DNA of 64,000 nt from Roseivirga spongicola (lineage in GTDB: Bacteria; Bacteroidota; Bacteroidia; Cytophagales; Cyclobacteriaceae), in NCBI RefSeq assembly GCF_001592965.1, contig NZ_LRPC01000001.1, positions 1,364,001 through 1,428,000 on the forward strand, in the 5' to 3' direction. Under the pieces are notes generated by a model. It had not been told where the DNA came from and did not search any database. It saw only the letters and a list, made by a program, of their open reading frames with translations. A program made the position numbers and the translations under genes. Below are positions 45,992-54,258 of the stretch, one piece after another. The stretch's first letter is position 1. Every line of letters starts with the position of its first letter.

Positions 45992-46024
45992 TTGTAGGCA
46001 GAGTCAAACTAATTACTAGCTTTG
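45992..46024 (+). promoter_or_regulatory. Promoter of the cold-shock gene
   Basis: TTG (45992-45994), 22-base spacer, TAGCTTTG (46017-46024). The predicted start lies near 46030, about 28 bases before the ATG at 46058. Confidence 0.55.
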
Positions 46025-46057
46025 ACCCATTAATTAATTTATTTATTACAAGTTACA

Positions 46058-46249
46058 ATGAAAACAGGTACCGTAAAATTCTTCAACGAAGACAAAGGCT
46101 TTGGCTTTATCGTTGACGATGAAACTGGAAAAGATGTCTTCGTTCACGTGTCTGGTACAGTAGATGCCATCGACAAGAACGATAAAGTTGAGTTCGAAAC
46201 TGAAGAAGGCAGAAGAGGCGTTAATGCCGTGAATGTCAAGAAAATATAG
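46058..46249 (+). CDS. Cold-shock (CspA-like) nucleic-acid-binding protein
   Basis: A 63-residue single cold-shock domain. The RNA-binding motifs are KGFGFI (RNP1) and VFVHVS (RNP2). The start MKTGTVKFFNEDKGFGFI is family-typical. It binds single-stranded nucleic acids as an RNA chaperone. It has its own promoter and a strong terminator, so it is monocistronic. Confidence 0.97.
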   Translation: MKTGTVKFFNEDKGFGFIVDDETGKDVFVHVSGTVDAIDKNDKVEFETEEGRRGVNAVNVKKI

Positions 46250-46277
46250 TTAAAAGAATTATAGATTTTTGATTACC

Positions 46278-46309
46278 AACCCCTGACTAGACTTGTCTAG
46301 TCAGGGGTT
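46278..46309. terminator. Strong terminator after the cold-shock gene
   Basis: 14-bp perfect stem AACCCCTGACTAGA/TCTAGTCAGGGGTT with a CTTG loop, followed by TTGTTTT. It also serves the convergent lipoprotein gene. Confidence 0.9.
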
Positions 46310-46334
46310 CTTGTTTTAAGGTAGTAAGGGAAGG

Positions 46335-47162
46335 TTAGTTTTGGCAATCGGTATTTTCAAAGCTGCTATTCCAGCACCTTTTGCCATTGTCTCCAAAGTA
46401 AGAAACCGAAGTAACGCTACCGATTCTGGTTTCTTGGTTATAGTAAATCAATGCGTCATAGTCTTCCGAGCTCTCGCTCTTTACTGATACTTCATAATAA
46501 TGAGTAAAGGCTGCTTCAGAACTCAATCCATATTCTATGAAGCTTCCCGACTTATCAGCCTGAGTATCTATCAATGTATAAGTTGACTTGATAACAGCAT
46601 CATTTTCCTTCTGCCAATCTATTTGTAAGGCGGCTCTAGGTTCAGAAGGGCTTCTGTATAACACCCAAGTCCCTCCAGAATTATCTAGGTTTGATTCTCC
46701 GCTAAACCAAAGGAAGTTGTCGAACTCTCCAGGTAAAGAAAGGTACATTTCCCACTCTATCTGGTTTCCAGATCTGTCAGCATAAAGTGTGGCTGTTATG
46801 CTCTTATTAGCTACGGAAACATCATATTCTGATTTCCATATACCATCAGAGTCAAGATATTCAAATGAATGATTGAATGCCTCTTGAAATGCAGCAACTG
46901 GTATGGCTAGCTGTACATTAAGAAGCGTTTGCCAGAATAATACATTACCTGCGGCAAAATTGAAGTGAGTTCTTGCTTCACCACTGTTGGCCATAGAACC
47001 TTCTCCATTTGACGGAAAACCTCCCATATTGGCAGACATAGATTGTTGGGGAGGAAGTTGGGGAGCTGTTGGATTAGACTCCCCATTATCTTCAGAGCAG
47101 CTTGAAAATACTATCAAGCAAGCTATTAAAGCGGAAAAAAGCTTTTTGCTAAATGTTTTCAT
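46335..47162 (-). CDS. Hypothetical lipoprotein (275 aa)
   Basis: Signal peptide with lipobox (ACLIVFSSCSED, Cys22). A Pro/Gln/Ser-rich linker (about 30-60) follows, then a domain of alternating aromatic strands: NLDNSGGTWVLYRSPSEP, NDAVIKSTYTLIDTQADKSGSFIEYGL. Such lipoproteins are common in Bacteroidota and often have no assigned role. Ends two dozen bases from the convergent cold-shock gene terminator. Confidence 0.78.
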   Translation of the reverse strand: MKTFSKKLFSALIACLIVFSSCSEDNGESNPTAPQLPPQQSMSANMGGFPSNGEGSMANSGEARTHFNFAAGNVLFWQTLLNVQLAIPVAAFQEAFNHSFEYLDSDGIWKSEYDVSVANKSITATLYADRSGNQIEWEMYLSLPGEFDNFLWFSGESNLDNSGGTWVLYRSPSEPRAALQIDWQKENDAVIKSTYTLIDTQADKSGSFIEYGLSSEAAFTHYYEVSVKSESSEDYDALIYYNQETRIGSVTSVSYFGDNGKRCWNSSFENTDCQN

Positions 47163-47221
47163 GACTAAAAAGGTTTTTTTAATGCTTAATGAAAGCCAAA
47201 CCTCGTGCCATGAAGTGTCAA

Positions 47222-48169
47222 TTAATCATTCCATAGACTATCAACAGTGTACGGGCCACCTTCTTTTTCCCAGAAAGATCCGTCAATGAAGCGGTAGCCT
47301 TTGTCCAGTTTATTCAATTCCATCATTTCTAGCTCGCTCAACGGAATATTCGCAGATTCTAGATTGGCCTTAAGTCTTTTTGGATTAACTGATTTAGGAA
47401 TTACAATAGTGCCTCTTCCCTCGGCCCATTTAATTAAGATCTGTGCTGGGTGTACATCGTGATTTTCAGCAATAGCCTTTACCACAGCAAGTTCAAACAT
47501 ATCTGGTTCATTGCCAGACTGGCCTTGTCTATCTCGTGAGCCAAGTGGCGAGTAGGCGGTATACAGAATCTCATGCTTTTTACAGAACTCCAAGAGCTCT
47601 TTTTGAGCGAGTAAAGGGTGAGATTCTACTTGATTCATTTCTGGAACAGAGCCACCTGCATCTATTAGCCCTTGAATTTTGGGTATGTTGAAGTTAGACA
47701 CACCAATGTGTTTGGTTAGCCCTTTGGCTTTTAGCTGTTCCATGGCCTGCCAAGTGTCAATGAGAGGAATTTCCTCCAAGCTTACAAAGTCATCGGCACT
47801 TTCAGGAAATCCAACTCCTTTTTTCATAGCCACTGGCCAGTGCATCAAGTATAAGTCTAAATAGTCTAGCTGAAGATTCTTTAGGGTTTCTTGAATATTG
47901 CTCTCCACATCGTCTGGGTGATGGAAGGTATTCCACAGCTTAGAAGTAATAAAGAGCTCCTCTCTTTTTACATCACCATCGGCAAAGGCATCCTTAAATG
48001 CTTGTCCAATTTCAGCTTCATTTTGATATATCCATGCGCAATCAATGTGTCTATAACCTATTTTAATGGCTTCCCTAACAGCTTTATAAACATCTCCTGG
48101 CTCAGATTTCCATGTGCCAAGACCAATTGCATCTATTTTATCTCCGTTTCTAAAAGTAAGTTGATTCAT
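47222..48169 (-). CDS. Aldo/keto reductase
   Basis: A 315-residue (alpha/beta)8 NADPH-dependent reductase. The catalytic tetrad is visible: Asp43 (HIDCAWIYQ), Tyr48, Lys77 (TSKLWNTF) and His110 (YLMHWPV). Cofactor region: TIVIPKSVNPKRLKANLES. Substrate not predictable; detoxification of aldehydes is typical. Monocistronic. Confidence 0.93.
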   Translation of the reverse strand: MNQLTFRNGDKIDAIGLGTWKSEPGDVYKAVREAIKIGYRHIDCAWIYQNEAEIGQAFKDAFADGDVKREELFITSKLWNTFHHPDDVESNIQETLKNLQLDYLDLYLMHWPVAMKKGVGFPESADDFVSLEEIPLIDTWQAMEQLKAKGLTKHIGVSNFNIPKIQGLIDAGGSVPEMNQVESHPLLAQKELLEFCKKHEILYTAYSPLGSRDRQGQSGNEPDMFELAVVKAIAENHDVHPAQILIKWAEGRGTIVIPKSVNPKRLKANLESANIPLSELEMMELNKLDKGYRFIDGSFWEKEGGPYTVDSLWND

Positions 48170-48275
48170 AATTAATAATGGTTTGTCTATTAACTAAGCT
48201 GAGTGATGATGAGTTCGGTGAAATGTGAATCAAGTAATTACCCTGTGGTGCAAAAAAGCATTTAACGGTATTGTT

Positions 48276-49736
48276 TTAGGCTTGTTTCTCCAACAACATC
48301 ACACTCTCCACATGGCTGGTGTGAGGAAATTGATCTACTAAGCTGAATTTTTGTAGTGCGTAGCCAGCAATTGCTAATTGCTCAATATCTCTGGCTTGAG
48401 TAGCTGGGTTACACGAAACATAAACCATTCTTTTGGCACCAAGATCAATAATCTTCTTCAAGGTTTTTGGAGCAACTCCAGCCCTTGCAGGGTCTAGGAT
48501 TACAGTGCCAATCTTATTCTGATATTCTGGATGCTCTTTTAGGAATTTCCCAACATCAGAAGCATGGAATTTAAGACCGCTTATGTTATTTCTGCTGGCA
48601 TTTTCTCGGGCATCCTTAATAGCAGACTCAACAATGTCGACTCCAACTATTTGCGCATTATCGCTTTTGGAGGCGAGAATTTGGCCAATGGTGCCTGTGC
48701 CGCAAAAAAGATCGAGTACAATATGGCCATCGATAGTGTCCTTGCGTTCAAGAGCGTATTCTAGAACCTTTGAGTAGAGCTTTTCGGCCGACTGAGGATT
48801 TGTCTGGAAAAAGCTCTTCATACTAATCTCGAAGTTTAGCCCGAGCAGTTCTTCCACAATTTTATCTTCTCCATAAACCAACTTTATTTCACCCGTTGTG
48901 GCTATGGTTCTGTCAGCAACCTCATCGTTTGTAGTGTGTAAAAGGCCTGCAACTCTATCGCCAAAAAGGGAAACCAAGAATTCGGCAAATTGCTTTAAGT
49001 CGAAACGCTCTAATTCAGTTGAAGTAGTAACCAGGTTGAATAGCAGTTGATTGGTCTTGAATGATTTCCTAACCACAAGGAAACGGAAAAACCCTTCCTT
49101 TTTTGGGCCGTGCCACGGGCTCAGGCCAGTTTTTTGACAATACTCTTTTATGAACTTCAGGTTGTTCTCTAAAGCTTCATCGAACAAACCAGAGTCTTTC
49201 TTGAGGTCATCTCCACACCACCAAGTTCCTCTTTTTTTGAACCCCAATGTAAACTCGTCTACATCGGTTTTTTTCTCATGATCATATCCAATGGCGGAGA
49301 ATGCATACTCCATTTTGTTACGATAATGAAAGTTGCTTGGTGAGCTTACGAATTCATCGAAGTAAGATTCTATGCTTTCAACCTTACCAATTCTCCTAAA
49401 GAGTTCAAGCGTACTTTGTTTCTTGTATTTGTGTTGAAGATCTACCGGTAATTTTATATATGGTGCGCCTGGTATTTCTTGGTATGGCACTTCAGTTTCA
49501 TCGGGAGATGATTCCAGAACCTCTAGTAACTTACACTCAGCAAATGTTTTGCTCGCCTTTTGAACTTGAGCTTTTACTTTTTGGCTCGGCAGAGTATTAG
49601 GTACGAAAATCACAAATTCACCATGTTCGTTTTGAATTTTACCTATGCCTTTTCCACCAAAAGCATAATCCTTGATCAAAATTTCAAGTATTTCTCCACG
49701 TTTAACAAACTTGTTATTTCCTCTCCCTTTACTCAT
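48276..49736 (-). CDS. rlmD: 23S rRNA (uracil-C5)-methyltransferase RlmD-like
   Basis: A 486-residue TRAM-type RNA m5U methyltransferase. N-terminal TRAM-like region (EILIKDYAFGGKGIGKI), a SAM motif LDLFCGTGTIGQIL, and the catalytic segment YVSCNPATQARD. The DPARAG motif is present. The usual N-terminal 4Fe-4S ligand motif (CxxxxxCxxC before QH) is absent: the equivalent segment reads EIPGAPYIKLPVDLQHKYK. Assigned to RlmD rather than RlmCD-type by length and TRAM; RlmCD-like specificity is possible. The ATG lies 5 bases after a TATCTTTG motif. Confidence 0.88.
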   Translation of the reverse strand: MSKGRGNNKFVKRGEILEILIKDYAFGGKGIGKIQNEHGEFVIFVPNTLPSQKVKAQVQKASKTFAECKLLEVLESSPDETEVPYQEIPGAPYIKLPVDLQHKYKKQSTLELFRRIGKVESIESYFDEFVSSPSNFHYRNKMEYAFSAIGYDHEKKTDVDEFTLGFKKRGTWWCGDDLKKDSGLFDEALENNLKFIKEYCQKTGLSPWHGPKKEGFFRFLVVRKSFKTNQLLFNLVTTSTELERFDLKQFAEFLVSLFGDRVAGLLHTTNDEVADRTIATTGEIKLVYGEDKIVEELLGLNFEISMKSFFQTNPQSAEKLYSKVLEYALERKDTIDGHIVLDLFCGTGTIGQILASKSDNAQIVGVDIVESAIKDARENASRNNISGLKFHASDVGKFLKEHPEYQNKIGTVILDPARAGVAPKTLKKIIDLGAKRMVYVSCNPATQARDIEQLAIAGYALQKFSLVDQFPHTSHVESVMLLEKQA

Positions 49737-49741
49737 GTGTG

Positions 49742-49749
49742 CAAAGATA
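49742..49749 (-). promoter_or_regulatory. -7 element immediately before the rlmD-like ATG
   Basis: Minus strand TATCTTTG, ending 5 bases before the ATG at 49736. If functional, the mRNA would start at or next to the start codon (nearly leaderless). Confidence 0.35.
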
Positions 49750-49900
49750 ACAAGCCGTATTCATCTCCGCTTAAAAAGGAAAGAAGTAATTGCTTGGTTT
49801 CAAGTCAGCTCCAGACTTTCTTCTTCCTGCTCACGACCTAGACGTGACATCGTTTTCACAAAGTCTTTACACTCAGGGCTGTGATTCCCACAAGAAGCCA

Positions 49901-49908
49901 TACCTTTG
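49901..49908 (+). promoter_or_regulatory. -7 element before the SulP gene
   Basis: TACCTTTG, 19 bases before the chosen ATG at 49928. It falls inside the longer upstream-start frame, which supports the ATG at 49928 as the true start. Confidence 0.4.
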
Positions 49909-49927
49909 CAGGTTCAAATTCAGAGGC

Positions 49928-51517
49928 ATGACATTCAGAGAGGCATTTTCAATCATTGATAAGAATAGAGTAAGTGCGAAGAGCGATATTTTCTCAGGAC
50001 TTACTGTTGCGTTAGCGCTTGTGCCTGAGGCAGTTGCTTTCGCCTTTGTGGCAGGTATTTCTCCAATCATCGGTCTTTACGGAGCCTTTATGATGGGCTT
50101 AATCACAGCAGTTTTCGGTGGTCGCCCAGGAATGATTTCTGGAGCTACAGGAGCTTTGGCTGTAGTAATGGTGAGCCTGGTGGCCGAAGGAGAAGCCATG
50201 GGAGAAGGGCAAGGATTGCAATTCCTTTTCGCTACGCTAATTCTTACGGGTATCATTCAAATGTCGGCTGGTGTCTTTAAGCTCGGAAAATTTATCAGAA
50301 TGGTGCCTCACCCAGTAATGATGGGCTTTGTGAACGGTTTGGCCATTGTCATTTTCATGTCTCAGTTGGGCATGTTCAAATCTGGTGGCGAATGGCTTAC
50401 AGGTAGCTCTCTATTGATTATGCTAGGTTTGGTCTTGCTCACCATGGCCATCATGGTTGTGCTACCGAGAATCAATAAAGGTATTCCGGCTGCTCTAGTG
50501 GCTATTTTGGTGGTTTCTGCCATTGTAATTTTTGGTGGTGTTGAAACCGCAACCGTAAAAAGCTTTATTCAAGATGGTGGGGGAGATGGTATCAAAGCAG
50601 GATTACCAACTTTTAATGTTCCTTTAATTTCCTTGAACTGGGAAACACTTCAGTTCATATTTCCATATGCACTAATTCTAGCGGCTATTGGTTTGATTGA
50701 GTCTCTAATGACCTTAAACCTATTGGACGAGCTGACCGAAACTCGCGGAAACGGTAACAGAGAATGTATTGCTCAGGGTTTGGCTAACCTAACCAACGGA
50801 TTCTTTGGTGGAATGGGAGGCTGCGCCATGATCGGTCAGAGTATCATTAATGTGAAATCTGGAGGTAGAGGCCGACTTTCTGGAGTGGTGGCTGCTGTTG
50901 CGCTTTTGGCGTTTATCCTTTTCGGGTCCGAATATATAGAGATGGTTCCAATCGCTGCTTTGGTAGGGGTGATGTTTATGGTGGTTATTGGCACTTTCGC
51001 TTGGAGTACCTTCAAGATTGTCAATAAAGTACCGAAGTCGGATGTCATTGTGATTGTTTTGGTAACAGGCTTGACAGTTCTCTTCGATTTAGCTATCGCT
51101 GTTTTTGCTGGAGTGATTGTTTCTGCATTGGTTTTCGCGTGGGAAAATGCACTTAGAATTAGAGCTAGAAAATCTATCGATGAGCACGGTATTAAGCATT
51201 ACGAAATCTATGGGCCACTATTCTTCGGCTCGGTAAGTCTCTTCAACTCAAAGTTCGAGGTGAAGGAAGATCCAAATGAGGTTATCATAGACTTTAAGGA
51301 ATCCAGAATTATGGATCAGTCGGCTATTGAAGCCATCAATAAACTAGCTGAAAAGTATCAGAAAGAGGGTAAGAACCTTCACCTAAGGCATTTGAGCCAA
51401 GACTGTATCCGAATGATCAAGAAAGCCGAAAGCATTTGCGATGTCAATGTAGTTGAAGATCCAGATTACTTCGTTGCCATAGACAACTTCAATAAGTATA
51501 AAGCTGCTGAGGGTTAA
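49928..51517 (+). CDS. SulP-family inorganic anion transporter with STAS domain
   Basis: A 529-residue protein from the chosen ATG, with 10-12 TM helices followed by a C-terminal STAS domain (about 425-520; [20 protein letters not shown]). The SulP/bicarbonate transporter signature is visible ([30 protein letters not shown] pattern and [16 protein letters not shown]). Substrate may be sulfate, bicarbonate or another small anion. An earlier in-frame start would add 46 residues of no membrane character and includes a promoter-like motif, so I reject it. Its stop overlaps the convergent gene by 4 bases. Confidence 0.92.
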   Translation: MTFREAFSIIDKNRVSAKSDIFSGLTVALALVPEAVAFAFVAGISPIIGLYGAFMMGLITAVFGGRPGMISGATGALAVVMVSLVAEGEAMGEGQGLQFLFATLILTGIIQMSAGVFKLGKFIRMVPHPVMMGFVNGLAIVIFMSQLGMFKSGGEWLTGSSLLIMLGLVLLTMAIMVVLPRINKGIPAALVAILVVSAIVIFGGVETATVKSFIQDGGGDGIKAGLPTFNVPLISLNWETLQFIFPYALILAAIGLIESLMTLNLLDELTETRGNGNRECIAQGLANLTNGFFGGMGGCAMIGQSIINVKSGGRGRLSGVVAAVALLAFILFGSEYIEMVPIAALVGVMFMVVIGTFAWSTFKIVNKVPKSDVIVIVLVTGLTVLFDLAIAVFAGVIVSALVFAWENALRIRARKSIDEHGIKHYEIYGPLFFGSVSLFNSKFEVKEDPNEVIIDFKESRIMDQSAIEAINKLAEKYQKEGKNLHLRHLSQDCIRMIKKAESICDVNVVEDPDYFVAIDNFNKYKAAEG

Positions 51518-52395
51518 AAGGCTTTTGTCCAAGTTCTTATATTAATACCAAGCGATCCTATTATTGAATTGAAGTCGCCATACCCTTGATAACCGACTTT
51601 AAATCTGATATTTCTGAAGAAATAGTACTCGGCCGAAATATTGACTTCAGGCTTATTCTGCCAGAAGGTTGTAGATAGGCTTATTGGAATATATTTTCTT
51701 CCTATGAAAATTTCTCTCTTCAGACCAACTAGTATGCCTGCGTTGCTTGAAAGTGAACCCTCATTTTGAAACTGATTAATTCCAAAGCCAATACTTGGAG
51801 CCCAAAGATCAAACCTCGGTTCAATTGAAGCAGTCGAATTTTGAAATTTATAATTGTCTATGTCTACCGCCTGGTATCTGAAATTCGCCTCTAATTCAAA
51901 CTCACAGCTATGGACTATGTCTAGAATGGAAAGATTTGTATTAAGGTTACTGCTTTGACTATTCCAGTAATATGACGCTGATGCTTTGAGATCAATAGGT
52001 AATTGAAATCGGCTCGTATAGTCCATTGAGAGACCGAACTGATCATTGGCCAGATCAAGTCCACTGCCGAAATGGAGTAGTTTATTGTCAAAATGATCTA
52101 TAATGCAATCGGGTACTAGAATTACTTCGTAGAACTTATTCTCCTTTATTTGGATTTTTTGCCTTTCAAATCCAATAAAGTCAAATATCAGAATGTCACC
52201 TAATTCCATTTGTATATCAAACTCACCATGTATGTTAGTTAAGGTGCCATTTTTTATGGAATCACTAAATACGGCAACATGGGGTAGTGGCAATCCATCA
52301 TCGGATGCTATGACCCTTCCTCTAATAATGATTTGCCCAAATGCCTCCTGAGCAAGAAGAATAAAAAGGAAGCAAGTCAGATATTTCAACCTCAT
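51514..52395 (-). CDS. CarboxypepD_reg-like domain outer-membrane protein (293 aa)
   Basis: Signal peptide (ending QEAFGQ), then a CarboxypepD_reg-like domain (about 24-95; [42 protein letters not shown]). The rest (about 105-293) has alternating hydrophobic strands suggestive of a small outer-membrane barrel ([33 protein letters not shown]). Function unknown. Convergent with SulP by 4 bases. Confidence 0.82.
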   Translation of the reverse strand: MRLKYLTCFLFILLAQEAFGQIIIRGRVIASDDGLPLPHVAVFSDSIKNGTLTNIHGEFDIQMELGDILIFDFIGFERQKIQIKENKFYEVILVPDCIIDHFDNKLLHFGSGLDLANDQFGLSMDYTSRFQLPIDLKASASYYWNSQSSNLNTNLSILDIVHSCEFELEANFRYQAVDIDNYKFQNSTASIEPRFDLWAPSIGFGINQFQNEGSLSSNAGILVGLKREIFIGRKYIPISLSTTFWQNKPEVNISAEYYFFRNIRFKVGYQGYGDFNSIIGSLGINIRTWTKAF

Positions 52396-52420
52396 AATAG
52401 AATAACAACTGCGGCATAAA

Positions 52421-52452
52421 TTGCCCGAGTCTAAAGATTGACAATATCTTTG
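52421..52452 (+). promoter_or_regulatory. Bacteroidetes-type promoter for the SDR gene
   Basis: TTG (52421-52423), 21-base spacer, TATCTTTG (52445-52452), ending 17 bases before the ATG at 52470. Confidence 0.6.
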
Positions 52453-52469
52453 TAATTCAACTACAAATC

Positions 52470-53282
52470 ATGAAAGACAAAGTAGTCATCATCACAGGTG
52501 GATCATCGGGAATTGGAAAGGCCTTAGCAGTTTCGTTTGCAAAAATGGGAAGTAAGGTCGTAATCACGGGGCGCAATGAAGCTAGGTTGAATGAAGTAGC
52601 TGAGGAACTTGATCAGCTGAATGCACCTAATCTTTGCCTGAAACTGGATGTTGCCAGCGAGGCTGACAACAAGTTCTTAATCGATGAAACTGTCAAAGAA
52701 TTCGGAGGTTTGGATATCCTCATCAACAATGCGGGAATCAGTATGAGGGCATTGCTAGAAGAAATTGAACTCGATGTCTTCAAAAAGGTGATGGATATTA
52801 ACTTCTACGGAACACTTTACGCCACCAAATATGCCTTACCTCATATTCTCAAATCTAAAGGTTCGATAGTCGGTATTTCGTCTATCAATGGTTATCGCGG
52901 TACTCCGGCCAGAACTGCCTACACGGCTTCTAAATATGCTATGAACGGCTTCTTTGAATCGCTTCGCACCGAAGTAATGCACAGAGGGGTTCATGTTTTA
53001 GTCGCTTGCCCAGGCTTTACTGGAACCAATATCCGCAATGCAGCCCTTACGGCAGACGGCACCTCTCAGGGTGAATCTCCCCGAGATGAAGGCAAAATGA
53101 TGACTGCTGAAGAAGTAGCAAATGGTATCATCAGAGCCATTCAGAAAAGAAAAAGAGACATCGTCTTTACCTCTCAAGGAAAGCTCGCTGTTTTCCTCAA
53201 TAAGTGGATGCCGGGCAGAATGGATAAGATTGTTTTTAACGTCTTCGCCAAAGAACCGGATTCGCCTTTTGGTGAGAAGTAA
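52470..53282 (+). CDS. Short-chain dehydrogenase/reductase
   Basis: A 270-residue classical SDR. Nucleotide-binding GGSSGIG (10-16), NNAGIS, and catalytic Ser138, Tyr151, Lys155 (ISSINGYRGTPARTAYTASKYA pattern). The tail is typical of DHRS7-like SDRs (RKRDIVFTSQGKL). It prefers NADPH or NADH unknown. It has its own promoter and terminator. Confidence 0.93.
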   Translation: MKDKVVIITGGSSGIGKALAVSFAKMGSKVVITGRNEARLNEVAEELDQLNAPNLCLKLDVASEADNKFLIDETVKEFGGLDILINNAGISMRALLEEIELDVFKKVMDINFYGTLYATKYALPHILKSKGSIVGISSINGYRGTPARTAYTASKYAMNGFFESLRTEVMHRGVHVLVACPGFTGTNIRNAALTADGTSQGESPRDEGKMMTAEEVANGIIRAIQKRKRDIVFTSQGKLAVFLNKWMPGRMDKIVFNVFAKEPDSPFGEK

Positions 53283-53299
53283 ACAGTTGAACAGTTGAT

Positions 53300-53339
53300 C
53301 AGAAATCAGTAAGACATTGATCACTGATTTCTGTTTTCC
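53300..53339 (+). terminator. Terminator of the SDR gene
   Basis: 11-bp perfect stem CAGAAATCAGT/ACTGATTTCTG (53300-53310 and 53323-53333) followed by TTTTCC. Confidence 0.78.
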
Positions 53340-53392
53340 GTTTAACTGATTCACCGAAGACTAATCACTATCTTAGTAGAAAGTACCACAAT

Positions 53393-53605
53393 ATGTCTAG
53401 AGCAGAAATTCAGGAAAAAATTAAGCTGTTATTGGAAGATGCAGATCAAAGCACGCTGCAAATAGTTCACACTATTCTCAAAGGAAGTCATTCGGTACAT
53501 CTCACTTATGAGGAAAAGGAGGTTTTAAAGGATAGATTGGCCTCTTTAGAGTTGAATGAGCCTCAATTAGAAAGCTGGATCTCTGTCAAGAGTCAATTGG
53601 TGTAG
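53393..53605 (+). CDS. Small hypothetical protein (70 aa)
   Basis: The product starts MSRAEIQEKIKLLLEDADQ and is helical and acidic, without signal peptide or TM segment. The N-terminal layout (AEIQEKIKLLLEDADQSTLQIVHTIL) resembles short antitoxin-like or adaptor proteins, but no toxin gene follows: the next gene encodes a membrane protein. I cannot name a family. Confidence 0.6.
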   Translation: MSRAEIQEKIKLLLEDADQSTLQIVHTILKGSHSVHLTYEEKEVLKDRLASLELNEPQLESWISVKSQLV

Positions 53606-53615
53606 CAATGAATCA

Positions 53616-54158
53616 ATGCTAGAGGGAAGAGATAGAAATTTTTGGGATAAAATTAACGGAGTTAAGTATATAGAAATCCCAGTAGACCTTTCAGTAGATT
53701 CTAAACCTAAACAGATAAGACTGTATAATTCAAAGAAGTACATACTTAATGGAGTAAAGGTCATAGGTGCAATGTATTTATTTGCCGTGGTTTTCTTTTT
53801 GGCGAAATTTATTCTGGGGCATAATGTGGTTTTAATTGATTTGGTCTGGCTAGGGCTAATTATGCTGGGTATTTGCGGATTCATTGCACTTCCCTTACTA
53901 GACAAAAGACCTAAGGTCATTATCAATCATATGGGTATTGAATCTAAGAATACTTATATATCTTTCAAATATGTTGTCAATATGTATATCGAAGAGGTTC
54001 CAACTAAACACAGCATGGATTACAGGTTAACTGCAATTGATAAGTATGGTGAAAAGAAACAGGTGTTTTTAACAGGGGTTGGGCCAGATATTCACAAGAC
54101 AGCTCAGATCATAGGGGGATATTATTCCTATTATTTAAATAGTAAGAAATTAGGATAG
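53616..54158 (+). CDS. STM3941-like membrane protein (180 aa)
   Basis: Two adjacent TM helices (about 45-66 and 75-95) between soluble parts. The segment LDKRPKVIINHMGIESKNTYISFKYVVNMYIEE matches the layout of STM3941-family proteins, which have a PH-like fold after two TMs. It starts 10 bases after the 70-residue gene, so they are probably co-transcribed. Function unknown. Confidence 0.72.
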   Translation: MLEGRDRNFWDKINGVKYIEIPVDLSVDSKPKQIRLYNSKKYILNGVKVIGAMYLFAVVFFLAKFILGHNVVLIDLVWLGLIMLGICGFIALPLLDKRPKVIINHMGIESKNTYISFKYVVNMYIEEVPTKHSMDYRLTAIDKYGEKKQVFLTGVGPDIHKTAQIIGGYYSYYLNSKKLG

Positions 54159-54179
54159 ACCAACCTCTTTCCGTTTTCC

Positions 54180-54203
54180 GATTAACTGATTAACTGATTA
54201 ACT
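54180..54203. repeat. Three tandem GATTAACT octamers
   Basis: GATTAACT occurs three times head-to-tail (54180-54203), preceded by GTTTTCC. A related GTTTTCCG-TTTAACTGATT-CACCGA sequence occurs at 53333-53356, after the SDR gene. Both flank the 53393-54158 gene pair. Confidence 0.5.
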
Positions 54204-54258
54204 AATCACCGATAATTCCCTATTTTCGGATAAGTCTGTAACTCCATTAACAGCACCA

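Noticed and set aside
49790-49927. Upstream extension of the SulP frame
   Set aside because: It has no membrane character, contains a TACCTTTG promoter-like motif, and the transporter core begins at the ATG at 49928.
54180-54203. CRISPR array from the GATTAACT units
   Set aside because: The units are directly adjacent 8-mers without spacers.
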